64,000 bases of DNA from Hyphomicrobiales bacterium (GCA_900469345.1 UBWZ01000008.1:310001-374000); one strand, 5' to 3'; positions 8,276 to 20,510 are shown, counted from the first letter of the stretch. Notes: generated by a model from the letters alone, not told the origin. Numbers and translations are program-made.

Positions 8276-8844
8276 GCCCGCTGCGGCAAAAGCGGGTAGC
8301 CCACCATCACGGCACGGCCGACCAGCGCCGCGATCACGGCCTTCAGAACATCGCCGGGGATGAACGCGACCGAGCCGAGAAACGCCTTGCTGAAGCCCAG
8401 CCCGGTCACCAGGGCAAGATAGGTGACCCCGAAGGCGTAGAGCACGATGACGCCGCCGAGCAGCGACGCCACGAAAAAGCCGATGCCCTGCATCAGCCCC
8501 GACTGCTGCGCCCGGACCAGCTTTTCACTGGCGAGGCCGGTCACGAAAGCGGCAGCCACCCAGCCGATCAGATAGCCGGTCGTCGGTGCGGCAAAGACGC
8601 CGAGGCCACCCCGTCCGCCCGACAGGACCGGCAGGCCGATCGCGGCCAGCAGCAGCACCAGCAGCACGGCGATCGTTCCCCGCTTGGCGCCGAGCACCAC
8701 GCCGGCCGTCATCACGCCCAGCGACTGGGCGGTGATCGGCACGGGGATGAAGCCGAGGGTGATCGGCGGCAGAAGCCCGAGCACGACGATGATGGCGGTA
8801 AAGAGCGCGGCCAGGACAAGATCACGGGTGAGCATGATGGGCAT
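8272..8844 (-). CDS. bioY: Biotin transporter substrate-binding component BioY
   Basis: A 190-residue integral membrane protein with about six hydrophobic helices. It carries the BioY signature around GFIPVPITAQSLGVM and the glycine-rich block GGRGGLGVFAAPTTGYLIGW, which bind biotin. It is the S-component of an energy-coupling factor transporter and is followed by the BioN and BioM components, so this is the complete three-part importer. The ATG at 8844 is used; another at 8835 is equally possible, since GAGGA lies close to both. The 3' end overlaps the convergent thioesterase gene by 4 bases. Confidence 0.93.
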   Translation of the reverse strand: MPIMLTRDLVLAALFTAIIVVLGLLPPITLGFIPVPITAQSLGVMTAGVVLGAKRGTIAVLLVLLLAAIGLPVLSGGRGGLGVFAAPTTGYLIGWVAAAFVTGLASEKLVRAQQSGLMQGIGFFVASLLGGVIVLYAFGVTYLALVTGLGFSKAFLGSVAFIPGDVLKAVIAALVGRAVMVGYPLLPQRA

Positions 8845-8865
8845 ATTCCTCAAAATCAACTTCGG

Positions 8866-9471
8866 CTAGTTCTGCCCTCGCAGGCCTCTGGCGTCAATCG
8901 CGGCGGCGATCTCGTCGGCGCTACCCAGGGTCAGGATGATCATCGGCACGGCCAGCGTCAGCATCCGCGGCTTTAGGCCGCGGGCATGGTGGGCGTCGCG
9001 GATGGCCTGCGTGCGCGCCAGCACTTCCGGCACGAACCGGATCACCAGTCCGACCGCAAGTCCGATATCGGCGGCCCTGACCAGCCCGATGCGCTCGAGC
9101 GGCATGGCAAGCCGGGTGATCTCTTCCATGAAGGCGGAAATGCCGGTGGTCGCGGTTACCGCTGCGGCAAGCAGCATCAGGCTTGTCAGCCTTAGCACGA
9201 ACACTGCGGCCTCGATCGCGCTGTCGAACAGCAGCGTGAAAAGGCCGACGACGACGATGGTCAGCAGCACCGGCCGCAGTCTCTCAAAGGCCTCGCGCGG
9301 CGCAAGCCGCGGGAGAAGATAGACGGCAGCGCTGGCGACGCAGAACATCCCGAGCAGCGGAATGGAACGGGTGGCAAACAGCACGATGCTCGCGGTTGCC
9401 AGGCCGAGTAGCTTTGCCCGCGGCGGCATGCGGTGCAGGACGCTGCGTCCCTCGACGTAGAGCGTTCTCAT
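8866..9471 (-). CDS. bioN: Energy-coupling factor transmembrane protein BioN
   Basis: A 201-residue membrane protein of the EcfT/CbiQ family. The two coupling motifs are visible as HHARGLK and AIDARGLRG (Ala-Arg-Gly), which contact the ATPase. It opens with the family's YVEGRSVLHRMPPRAKLL segment and has about five transmembrane helices. It links BioM to BioY for biotin uptake. The start overlaps the bioM stop by 4 bases (ATGA), and bioY follows 20-odd bases downstream, so the order of transcription is bioM-bioN-bioY. Confidence 0.92.
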   Translation of the reverse strand: MRTLYVEGRSVLHRMPPRAKLLGLATASIVLFATRSIPLLGMFCVASAAVYLLPRLAPREAFERLRPVLLTIVVVGLFTLLFDSAIEAAVFVLRLTSLMLLAAAVTATTGISAFMEEITRLAMPLERIGLVRAADIGLAVGLVIRFVPEVLARTQAIRDAHHARGLKPRMLTLAVPMIILTLGSADEIAAAIDARGLRGQN

Positions 9472-10163
9472 GCGGATGCGATATCGCGGTAGTGCCGGAT
9501 CACCTCCGCAGGCGCGCCATCGGCGGCGAGCCGGCCCTCGTGGAAGAGCAGCAGACGGTCGAAACCGGCAATCAGCTCCAGGTCGTGGCTGATGGCAATC
9601 ACGGTCTCGTTGAGGCCCTGCATGGTCTCGACCACCAGCCGCCGGTTCTTGAGATCGAGCTGGTTGGTCGGTTCGTCCATGATCAGGATGGCAGGCTCCG
9701 TGACCATCACCGAGGCAAGCGCCGCCAGCTGCAGTTCGCCGCCGGACAGTTCATGCGAGCGCCGGTCCGCCAGATGGCCGATGCCGAAGCGCGACAGCAC
9801 CGCATCCACCGCCGCCCGGACGTCCGGCTTGGCAAGTTTGCGCGCCTGCAGTCCAAGCGCGATATCCTCGCGCAGGATCGGCAGGATGATCTGGTTTTGC
9901 GGATTTTGGAAAATGAAGCCGGTCTGCCGGCGGGCGCTCTCGGTCTCCGTCGCCGTGTCGAACCCGTTGACGGTGACCCGACCTGCCGCCGGCGTCACCA
10001 GTCCGTTGATCATGCGGGCGAAGGTGGTCTTGCCCGAGCCGTTGAGGCCGATCACGCCGATCCGTCGCTCGCTCAGCGCAAGATCGAGCGGCTGCAGGAC
10101 GGTTCGTCCTGCGTAGCGCGCCTCTGCCCGTTCGAACCTGATATCCAGACGAATCCCATCCAT
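9468..10163 (-). CDS. bioM: Biotin ECF transporter ATP-binding protein BioM
   Basis: A 231-residue ABC ATPase. Walker A is GLNGSGKTT (about residue 36), the Q-loop FIFQNPQNQ, the signature LSGGELQLAALAS, and Walker B ILIMDEPTNQLDL. The FQNPQNQ form of the Q-loop is typical of ECF-type ATPases. It powers BioNY for biotin import. The ATG at 10163 gives the conventional N-terminus (MDGIRLDIRF); no clear ribosome site precedes it. A perfect 10-base palindrome lies 6 bases upstream and could be an operator or part of the promoter. Confidence 0.92.
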   Translation of the reverse strand: MDGIRLDIRFERAEARYAGRTVLQPLDLALSERRIGVIGLNGSGKTTFARMINGLVTPAAGRVTVNGFDTATETESARRQTGFIFQNPQNQIILPILREDIALGLQARKLAKPDVRAAVDAVLSRFGIGHLADRRSHELSGGELQLAALASVMVTEPAILIMDEPTNQLDLKNRRLVVETMQGLNETVIAISHDLELIAGFDRLLLFHEGRLAADGAPAEVIRHYRDIASA

Positions 10164-10169
10164 GCTGGC

Positions 10170-10179
10170 GTCTATAGAC
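10170..10179. promoter_or_regulatory. Palindrome upstream of bioM, possible BioR-type operator
   Basis: GTCTATAGAC is a perfect 10-base palindrome beginning 7 bases before the bioM start. The rhizobial biotin repressor BioR binds TTATMKATAA; this site keeps 6 of 10 positions, with symmetrical mismatches. Position fits an operator for the bioMNY genes, but the match is loose. Confidence 0.3.
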
Positions 10180-10254
10180 CGGATGCCTGCGCGGGGGAAT
10201 GCGGAACTGAACGTGAACATTGCAACCGCAGCCGGCGCGGCCTAATCTCGCTGC

Positions 10255-11448
10255 ATGGCGATTCTCATCCCCAACGAGCAGGCCCGGAAGATCTTCATCG
10301 AGCGGCAGCAGCTTGCCCGGCCGCCTGGCCGCATGCTGGACAAGGCGGGACTGCTGCAGCTGATCGACGATCTCGGTTTCGTCCAGGTGGACAGTATCGC
10401 GACGGTTGAACGCGCCCACCACATGATCCTGTTTTCGCGCAGCCAGACTTACCGGCGCAAGCACCTGACGACGCTTCTCGAAAAGGACCGCGACCTCTTC
10501 GAGCACTGGACGCATGATGCCTCGATCATCCCGGCCCGCTTTTTCCGCTACTGGAAGCACCGCTTCCGCCGCCGCGAACCGGTGATCGCCGAGCGCTGGA
10601 AGAAGTGGCACGGCGAGGATTTCGACGCGGCCTTCGAGGAAACCTTTCGCCACATCGCTCAGAACGGCGCGATCATGTCCCGCGACATGAAGGCGGAGGA
10701 CCACAAGTCCGGCGGCTGGTGGAACTGGCACCCGAACAAGACGGCGCTCGAATATTTCTGGCACACCGGCAAGCTGTCGATTGCCGGCCGCACCAATTTC
10801 CAGAAGATCTACGACCTGACGGAACGGGTCATCCCAGCCGCCCATTTCGAGCCGGAGGTGACGCATGAGGAGTTTATCGACTGGGCCTGCCGCGCAGCTC
10901 TCGAACGGCTGGGCTTTGCCACGTCGGGAGAGATTGCCGCCTTTTGGGACCTGATCACGCCGGAGGAGGCCAAAGCCTGGGTGAGCGCCAGTCGCGGCGA
11001 GCTTGTCGAGGCCTTGATCGCAACGGCCGACGGCAGCAGACCGCGGCAGTCCTTTGCGTTTCAGGGTTTTCCGGGCAACCTCGGCGACATCCCTGATCCG
11101 CCGGCGCGCATCCGCGTCCTCAGCCCTTTCGATCCGTTGCTGCGCAACCGCGACCGGGCCGAAAGGCTCTTCAACTTTGCCTATCGCATTGAGGTCTTCG
11201 TGCCCGAGCCGAAGCGGCTCTACGGTTATTACGTCTTCCCGCTGATGGAAGGCGACCGGATGATCGGCCGCATCGATATGAAGGCCGACCGCAAGGCCGG
11301 CCGTCTCGACGTCAAGCGCCTGTGGCTCGAGGCGGGCGTGCGCGCCTCGGCCGGCCGGCTCGAACGCCTCGAGGCGGAACTGCTTCGGCTTGCCCGGTTC
11401 GCGGGGGTCGAAAAGATCTCCTACCAGAGCGGCTGGCGGGAGGAGTAG
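10255..11448 (+). CDS. YcaQ/AlkX family winged-helix DNA glycosylase
   Basis: A 397-residue protein of the winged helix-turn-helix (HTH_42) family that includes E. coli YcaQ/AlkX and Streptomyces AlkZ, glycosylases that unhook DNA interstrand crosslinks. The catalytic Q-x-D motif is visible as QVD at residues 44-46, followed by the family's hydrophobic helix ERAHHMILFSR. The C-terminal part carries the FDPLLRNRDRAERLFNF block seen across the family. It stands alone, divergent from bioM with 91 bases between starts. Expected role: repair of alkylation or crosslink damage. Confidence 0.85.
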   Translation: MAILIPNEQARKIFIERQQLARPPGRMLDKAGLLQLIDDLGFVQVDSIATVERAHHMILFSRSQTYRRKHLTTLLEKDRDLFEHWTHDASIIPARFFRYWKHRFRRREPVIAERWKKWHGEDFDAAFEETFRHIAQNGAIMSRDMKAEDHKSGGWWNWHPNKTALEYFWHTGKLSIAGRTNFQKIYDLTERVIPAAHFEPEVTHEEFIDWACRAALERLGFATSGEIAAFWDLITPEEAKAWVSASRGELVEALIATADGSRPRQSFAFQGFPGNLGDIPDPPARIRVLSPFDPLLRNRDRAERLFNFAYRIEVFVPEPKRLYGYYVFPLMEGDRMIGRIDMKADRKAGRLDVKRLWLEAGVRASAGRLERLEAELLRLARFAGVEKISYQSGWREE

Positions 11449-11536
11449 AACCCTTTGGGTTTGTGCCGGCTCGGGCAGGGGGGCATTCCGTTCGGGCCAA
11501 TTGGCAGATGCCGCCCACGCCGCCCCACCGCCATGG

Positions 11537-11559
11537 ATCCTCGGGCCAAGCCCAAGGAT
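11537..11559. repeat. Short palindromic intergenic element (rhizobial type)
   Basis: Inverted repeat ATCCTCGGGC / GCCCAAGGAT with a 3-base centre and one mismatch, in the 187-base gap between the glycosylase gene and glgB. The sequence resembles a palindromic repeat family found many times in rhizobial chromosomes. No gene is seen in this gap. Confidence 0.5.
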
Positions 11560-11635
11560 GACGTCGCGCGTGAGTAGAGAATGGCGGCGTGGGCAGGTCT
11601 CCGTCGCAGAAACCGCCCACGGCACCAGTGCAATC

Positions 11636-13839
<2,204 letters not shown>

Positions 13840-13843
<4 letters not shown>

Positions 13844-16800
13844 GAAGCAGTCTCCAGAAGGCGGGATGCGATGGCCGAGAAACCGGCAAGCGGAAGAGGA
13901 AGCCAGTGCGGTCGGCTGCGAACCTCGTAGGCGATCTCGTAGGCCGCCTTTTCGAGCAGGAAGAGATCGAGGACGCGATCCCGCTCGCCTTCCGCGATGC
14001 GCAGATCGTCGGACACGGCCGTCGCCTCGAAGTAGGCGTCGAGGAAGGCCGGTTCGGCCATTGCGGTGAATCGGGCTACCAGCGCGTCGTGGCGCTCGTC
14101 GGCCACTTCGCTCACCAGTTCGCGATCGAGATCGGCTGAAGCGGCGAGGTAGCTCAGCGACCGCAGCAGGCCTGCAACGTCACGCAGCGGGTTGGTCTTG
14201 GCGCGGCGCTCGGTCAGATCGCGTGCGGGCTCGCCTTCGAAATCGATGATGTAGGCATCGCTTTCCGCGACCAGGATCTGGCCGAGATGGAAGTCGCCGT
14301 GGTTTCGCGTCATCAGCGTACCTTCGGCGGCGCTTGCAAAGCGGGAGGTCAGGTTGAGAAGCTCATCCTGCCGTTCCAGCAGCACGCGCGCCTCGGCGGC
14401 GGACGATTCCTTCAGCTCGCCCACCATGCGCTCCAGCATGGCGAGGCTGACGGAGATCTGGCCGCGGACCGCTTCGCTCCAGCGACGGGCGTCTTCCGCG
14501 GTTGCCCGCACCGGCCTGAAGTCCTCGTTTTCGGTCGGCTGTGCCAGCGCCACATGCAGCTCGCCGAGCCGCTTGCCGATCGTCGCGGCAAGATTGACCA
14601 GCGGCTTGAAATGCTCGTCCGCCGCTTCGCCTTCGAGGTTGTTGCCGATGATGTCGTCCATCGCGCGGCGCATGCCGCTCAGCATCCACGTCCAGGCATC
14701 GCCCTGGTTGCGGATCGCCTTCTGCACGATGATCATCGTGTAGCGATTGCCGTCGGTCGAGGTGCGGGCGACTTCGCCCAGCAGCTGCGCCGTATTCTGG
14801 TAGCCGACCTCGGTGAGGTAGCGTGTCATCTCCACTTCCGGATGTATGCCGGGGAAGATGTGGCGGATAAGCTTCACCATGGCGAGGTCGCCGACGATCA
14901 GCGAGCTGTTCGACTGCTCGGCAGAAAGCCAGTGCACCGTCAGGTCGTCGGTGATGGCGAGGCAATCCAGCTGGTCGGTGCCGATGAACTCGACAGTACC
15001 GGCCCGGCCAGAGATGACCGAACGCTCGCAAAGTCCCTTCAGCACGCCGCGGGCAAGCCCTTCCATGGCAAAGCCGTCGGTCAGGTAGCCCACACGGCGG
15101 CCGTGGCGCACGCGGGCGAGTGCCAGCTGCTGCGCCAGCGCGCTCGGCTGGGTTTCATCCCAGGCGACCGCGATCGGCAGCGAATAGGTATCGGTGCGAC
15201 CGGCGATGTCCACTTCCAGTTCGGCAAGCAGGATGTTGTGGGCGAATGCGATCGGCGTGGTCGTGGTGATCCGGGCAGCATCGACAACCGCACCCTTGGC
15301 GCCGAACCAGCGGCGCTTGGCAAGGTAGGCCGGCAGGATTTCGTTCGACAAGGTTGCGGAAAGCCGCGGCTCGTCGGCCACTTCCTGCAGATCGCGGCGG
15401 ATCACCATGGTCACCATGTCCTGTAGCTGCTCCGGCGGCGCCGTACGCCAGGCCGGACCATCGCTCTCGGCGCTGAGGTGGAACCAGAAGAAGCCGTAGG
15501 GCGCCAGCGTCAGCAGGTAGGTCAGCTGGCCGACCGGCGGGAAGGGGGACATGCCGGTGAGCTCGATCGGGATGCGTCCCTCGAACTGCGACAGGTCGAG
15601 TTCGACCGCCTGCGGCAGACGCGAGAGGTTGAAGACGCACAGAATCGTCTCGCCGTTGTACTCGCGCAGATAGGCGAGCATCTTGCGGTTGCCGGGCGTC
15701 AGGAAGCGCAACGAGCCCCGGCCGAAGGCGGTGTGCTTGTTGCGCAGCGCCAGCATCCGCCGGGTCCAGTTGAACAGCGAATGCGCGTCGGCGGTCTGTG
15801 CCTCCACGTTCACGGCTTCGTAGCCGTAGAGCGGATCCATGACCGGTGGCAGCACGAGGCGCGCCGGATCTGCCTTGGAGAAGCCGCCATTGCGGTCCGG
15901 AGACCACTGCATCGGCGTGCGCACGCCGTCGCGGTCGCCGAGATAGATGTTGTCGCCCATGCCGATTTCGTCGCCGTAGTAGAGAACCGGCGTGCCGGGC
16001 ATCGACAGCAGAAGCCCGTTCATTAGCTCGATGCGGCGCCGGTCGCGCTCCATCAGGGGCGCCAAGCGGCGGCGGATACCGAGGTTGATACGCGCCCGAC
16101 GGTCGGCGGCGTAGGTATTCCAGAGATAGTCGCGCTCTTCGTCGGTCACCATTTCGAGCGTCAGCTCGTCGTGGTTGCGCAGGAAGATGGCCCACTGACA
16201 ATTCTCGGGGATCTCCGGGGTCTGGCGCATGATGTCGGTGATCGGGAAGCGGTCTTCCTTGGCGATCGCCATGTACATGCGCGGCATCAGCGGGAAGTGG
16301 AATGCCATGTTGCATTCGTCGCCGTCGCCGAAATATTCGCGCGTGTCTTCCGGCCACTGGTTGGCCTCGGCAAGCAGCATCTTGCCCGGGTGGCTCTCGT
16401 CCAGTGCGGCGCGGATTTTCTTCAGGATGTCATGCGTTTCCGCAAGGTTCTCGTTGTTGGTGCCTTCGCGCTCGATCAGGTAGGGGATGGCGTCGAGCCG
16501 GAACCCGTCAATGCCTGTATCGGCCCAGAACCGCATCACGACGAGCAGCTCCTCCAGGACCTTCGGATTGTCGAAGTTGAGGTCCGGTTGGTGCGAATAG
16601 AAGCGGTGCCAGTAGTAGGAGCCGGCGACCGGGTCCCAGGTCCAGTTGGATTTTTCCGTGTCGAGGAAGATGATCCGCGTCTCGGGGAATTTCTGGTCGG
16701 TGTCCGACCAGACGTAGAAATCCCGCTCCGGTGATCCGGCCGGCGCATTGCGCGCGGCCTGGAACCAAGGGTGCTGGTCGGAGGTGTGGTTGATGACCAG

Positions 16801-17151
16801 CTCGATGATGACGCGGATGCCACGCTCGTGCGCCGCGGCGACGAAAGCGCGGAAATCGTCCATCGTCCCGTAGTCCGGGCTGACATTGCCGTAGTCTGCA
16901 ATGTCGTAGCCGTCGTCGCGGCGCGGCGATGGGAAGAAAGGCAGCAGCCAGATCGCGTTCGCGCCGAGCGAAGCGATGTGGTCGAGCTTTTCATGAAGCC
17001 CCTTGAAGTCTCCGATACCATCGCCATTGCTGTCGAAGAAAGACTTGATATGCAGCTGGTAGATGACTGCGTCCTTGTACCAGAGCGGATCGTTGTCCTT
17101 GTTTTCGACATCCTGTTCGACCTGACTGCGGCCAAGGGTCACCATGTTCAT
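13840..17151 (-). CDS. treS: Trehalose synthase fused to maltokinase
   Basis: A 1103-residue bifunctional enzyme. Residues ~15-560 are a GH13 trehalose synthase (trehalose-maltose isomerase): FRLDAIPYL carries the nucleophile Asp, [11 protein letters not shown] the acid Glu, and LRNHDELT region IV. Residues ~590-1100 form an aminoglycoside-phosphotransferase-like maltokinase with the catalytic loop [10 protein letters not shown] and the metal motif IIDFEGEPA. Together they convert trehalose to maltose and then maltose-1-phosphate, the donor used by GlgE. AAGGAG lies 9 bases before the ATG at 17151. The gene sits 13 bases after glgE and overlaps glgB, so all three are cotranscribed. Such fusions are known in other bacteria. 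Confidence 0.95.
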
Positions 17152-17164
17152 TCTTCAAATCTCC

Positions 17165-20100
17165 TTAGCGCACGCGCCAGATCAGAAACGGAAGGCCGTT
17201 CTGCGGGTCGAGCCGAATTCGTTGCATCTTGCCGGCAAGGCTGAAGCGGTTGCCGCCGACGAGGTCTTCCAGATCAAGCGCGCCATGGTCCGGGAGGTTC
17301 CATGACCACAGTGGAATTTCGACATCCGCTTCCTGCACGTTGTGCGGGTCGAGGTTGATGCCGATCAGCAGGACATTTTCGCGTCCCGGGCTGGCTTTCT
17401 CGAAGAACAGGATGTTGTCGTTCCAAGCTGTGAGCAGCTGCAGCCCGAGATGCGTGTGCAGTGCCGGGTTTTCGCGGCGGACGCGGTTAAGGAGCCCGAT
17501 CTCGCCTTTGATATTGCCGGGGCGGTCGTTGTCCCAGGCACGGATTTCGTACTTCTCGGAGTCTGCATACTCCTTGCGCTTGGCGTCCGGTCGGCCTTCG
17601 CAGAGCTCGAACCCATTGTAGACGCCCCATAGGCCGGACAGCGTCGCGGCCAGCGCCGACCGGATCAGGTAGGCGGATCGGGGGGCGTTCTGCAGGAAGT
17701 CCGGGTTGATGTCGTGCGTGTTGACGAAGAAGTGCGGCCGGAAGAACTCCTTCGGCTCCTCTGTGGTGATCTCGCGCATGTACTGCTCCAGCTCCCACTT
17801 GGCGTTGCGCCAGGTGAAGTAGGTGTAGGACTGCGAAAAGCCGACCTTGGCCAGGCGGTACATCACCTTGGGCTTCGTAAAGGCTTCCGACAGGAAGACC
17901 ACGTCGGGATGGCGCGAGCGGATGTCGCCGATCATCCATTCCCAGAACGGGAACGGCTTGGTGTGCGGATTGTCGACGCGAAACAGCTTGACGCCGTTGT
18001 CCACCCATTTCTGCACGATGTCGCGCAGTTCCACCCACAGGGACGGCACGGCGTCCTTGGCGTAGAAATCGACGTTAACGATATCCTCGTACTTCTTGGG
18101 CGGATTTTCCGCATAGCGGATGGTGCCGTCCGGCCTCCAGTCGAACCAGCCCGGGTGCTGCTTCAGCCACGGATGATCGGGGGAGGCCTGAATGGCGAGG
18201 TCGAGCGCCAGCTCCAGCCCATGCTTGCTTGCGGCATCGACCAGCCGTCTGAAATCGTCGAACGTGCCGAGTTCCGGATGGATGGCGTCATGACCGCCGT
18301 CTGGCGAGCCAATCGCGTAGGGGCTGCCCGGATCGTTAGGCCCGGCGCTCAGGCTGTTGTTGCGGCCCTTGCGGTTGGTCTTGCCGATCGGATGGATCGG
18401 CGTGAAGTAGAGGACGTCGAAGCCCATCTCTGCCACGCGCGGCAGCTGCGCGATGACATCGTCGAACGTGCCGTGGCGGTCTGGATCGCCGCTCTGCGAC
18501 CGGGGGAATACGCAGTACCAGCTGGCAAAGGCGGCGGCCTTGCGTTCCGCGTCGACCGGGATCAGCGGCGAGCGCACGCGGTGCGGCCGCCGGTCGGCTA
18601 GCGCCATCAGCTCGGCCGTGTCGGCGGCAAGCAGCATCTCGGTACGCTGCGGGTCCTGAGCTGCGGTCACCGCCTCGGCGAGCGCGTCAAGACGCGTGCG
18701 GATCTCGCCATCGGCATGCTTGGCGGCGTCGACGATCAGCGCCAGGCCCTCCTGGAGCTCCAGCCTCAGGTCGAGCCTTGCATCGTGCTTCTTGGTCAGT
18801 TCGTAGCGGAAGATCTGGTAGGGGTTGCGCCAGGCTTCCACGGCAAACTCGTGCCGACCCATCCGGCGCAGGGTAAATTCGGCGCTCCAGCGGTCGTTGA
18901 CCACCGGCTGCATGCGGGTTTCCTGCCATTCCGTTTCGTCGGCAGCCCGCCAAAGCAGAACCGCCGAAAGCGGATCGTGGCCGTCCCCGAAGACGTCTGC
19001 CTCGACCTTGACTGTTTCGCCCACCACGCGCTTCACCACGAAGCGGCCGTCATCGACGATCGGGGTGATCTTCTCGATCGCCAGGCGCGGCGCGGCGGCG
19101 GCGTCCGTCGCATCGCTGACCGGCACCGCATTGCGGATGACGGCGGACGCCTGTCCTTCAAAAATCCGCACCTCGCCGGGGTTGAGCTTCAGATGAGCGT
19201 CGAGTGTCTCGTCGAGAGAATCGAGCGAGGTCAGCGGCAGGAACCCGGCCGCCGCTTCGCGCACGACGTTGAAGGGCGCGCTGATGACGCGGCGCAGGTC
19301 GCGGTTCAGCACCACGACGCGAACCTTGCTGGACGCGCGAATATCTTCGGCGTCTGTCTGCAGCAGCGCCACGGCCGGCGTCTGGCTGGTGGAGATCACC
19401 TTCAGCGGCTGACGGCCGAAGCCGGCGGCGGTCTTGTTGGTGGCCGTGGTGATCTGTCGGATATCCGCGGAGATGTCGAATGAGCCCTGGTCGCGGAGCC
19501 CGCGCAGCCCGAGCCCGTCGCCGTGCAGCGGATCGAGCGGCGTGGCCGCCCCATATTCGAAGCCCATCGGGATCATCAGCCCGCTGGTAAAGGTGGACGC
19601 AAGCTTGAGGGCACGGATGGACCTGCGCTGCAAGACCTCGCAGCTGTCCGTGCCGTGTCCCAGGCGCTTGCTGAACGGCGCTTCCGGAAAAGCCACCTGG
19701 TAGCCGATCTCCCGCTGCACCTGGTACTCGTCCATGATCCAGCGTTCTTCGAGGTTCCACCAGGCAAGCGATGAAAAGCTGCCGTCGAAACCGGTTCCCG
19801 CCAGCGCCTTGCGATCGTCGAAGGCCGTGCCCGGCGTCCAGGCGAGAAACGCGGTGTCGGGCTTGGCGCTGCGGGTCGCCAGGATGAGGTCCTGCCACGC
19901 CTCGGCTGCGAGCTTGCCGATGCCGAGGCAGCGAAAGCCAGCAATCCCCAGCCCGGCCAGATGCGCCATGCGGGTGCGCCAGTCGTCGAGATGGCGGGCC
20001 TCGCCCATGAAATCGATCCGCCGGCTGGCGCTTTCCTGCGGCGCGATACGCGGATCGGCAACCACTGGTGAGGCATGATCTTCATCGACGGCGACCCGGT

Positions 20101-20419
20101 CGAGGACAAGGTCGAGCATCAGCTTGATGTCGCTCTCTGCCGCCGCCGAAACGAGCGACCGGAGACCGTCGTCCAGCGATGATCCGAGACCGTGTGCCGG
20201 GTCGAGTTCGTCGAACCGCCGGGTCACAAAGACGCTGGCATTCTGCCCGCGCAGAAAGAGCGGTGCCGTCAGCACCGTGTCGAAGCCGAGTTCCCGGGCG
20301 TGGGCGAAGACTTCGCGCCAGGCGTCGAGACCCTTCAGCATCAGCGGGTGCACGTAGTAGATCTGCGGCGGCACTTGCGTCAGCGAGCTCCGCGTGGGGA
20401 AGTGGGGGCGCGTGTTCAT
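17165..20419 (-). CDS. glgE: Maltosyltransferase GlgE with N-terminal degenerate GH13 domain
   Basis: A 1084-residue protein. The C-terminal ~660 residues are GlgE: the N-terminal beta domain begins ITPIVDDGRFVVKRVVGE, and the GH13_3 barrel has LFRVDNPHTKP (nucleophile Asp), FLSEAFTKPKVM (acid/base Glu) and KYEIRAWDN near the end. It transfers maltose from maltose-1-phosphate to alpha-1,4-glucan. The first ~430 residues resemble another GH13 barrel (DLVLDRVAVDEDH, GIAGFRCLGIGKL, FLAWTPGT) in which the catalytic Asp and Glu are replaced by Cys and Trp/Thr, so this part is probably non-catalytic. The ATG at 20419 has AAGGCAG upstream; a longer reading to 20602 runs through the likely promoter and is not preferred. 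Confidence 0.92.
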   Translation of the reverse strand: MNTRPHFPTRSSLTQVPPQIYYVHPLMLKGLDAWREVFAHARELGFDTVLTAPLFLRGQNASVFVTRRFDELDPAHGLGSSLDDGLRSLVSAAAESDIKLMLDLVLDRVAVDEDHASPVVADPRIAPQESASRRIDFMGEARHLDDWRTRMAHLAGLGIAGFRCLGIGKLAAEAWQDLILATRSAKPDTAFLAWTPGTAFDDRKALAGTGFDGSFSSLAWWNLEERWIMDEYQVQREIGYQVAFPEAPFSKRLGHGTDSCEVLQRRSIRALKLASTFTSGLMIPMGFEYGAATPLDPLHGDGLGLRGLRDQGSFDISADIRQITTATNKTAAGFGRQPLKVISTSQTPAVALLQTDAEDIRASSKVRVVVLNRDLRRVISAPFNVVREAAAGFLPLTSLDSLDETLDAHLKLNPGEVRIFEGQASAVIRNAVPVSDATDAAAAPRLAIEKITPIVDDGRFVVKRVVGETVKVEADVFGDGHDPLSAVLLWRAADETEWQETRMQPVVNDRWSAEFTLRRMGRHEFAVEAWRNPYQIFRYELTKKHDARLDLRLELQEGLALIVDAAKHADGEIRTRLDALAEAVTAAQDPQRTEMLLAADTAELMALADRRPHRVRSPLIPVDAERKAAAFASWYCVFPRSQSGDPDRHGTFDDVIAQLPRVAEMGFDVLYFTPIHPIGKTNRKGRNNSLSAGPNDPGSPYAIGSPDGGHDAIHPELGTFDDFRRLVDAASKHGLELALDLAIQASPDHPWLKQHPGWFDWRPDGTIRYAENPPKKYEDIVNVDFYAKDAVPSLWVELRDIVQKWVDNGVKLFRVDNPHTKPFPFWEWMIGDIRSRHPDVVFLSEAFTKPKVMYRLAKVGFSQSYTYFTWRNAKWELEQYMREITTEEPKEFFRPHFFVNTHDINPDFLQNAPRSAYLIRSALAATLSGLWGVYNGFELCEGRPDAKRKEYADSEKYEIRAWDNDRPGNIKGEIGLLNRVRRENPALHTHLGLQLLTAWNDNILFFEKASPGRENVLLIGINLDPHNVQEADVEIPLWSWNLPDHGALDLEDLVGGNRFSLAGKMQRIRLDPQNGLPFLIWRVR

Positions 20420-20449
20420 CGTTCTGCCTTGCCGTGGTTTTGGTGGGGT

Positions 20450-20475
20450 AACTGCCGGTCCGGTGCGCAGGTTCC
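20450..20475 (-). promoter_or_regulatory. Candidate EcfG-type general-stress promoter for glgE-treS-glgB
   Basis: On the minus strand GGAAC (20475-20471) is followed after 17 bases by AGTT (20453-20450). The EcfG/RpoE2 consensus of alphaproteobacteria is GGAAC-N16/17-cGTT. It ends about 30 bases before the glgE start, and trehalose/glycogen genes are known members of that regulon. Confidence 0.45.
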
Positions 20476-20510
20476 GCCGAAACACCGTTTCGGGCGCATG
20501 TCGGTTGTGC

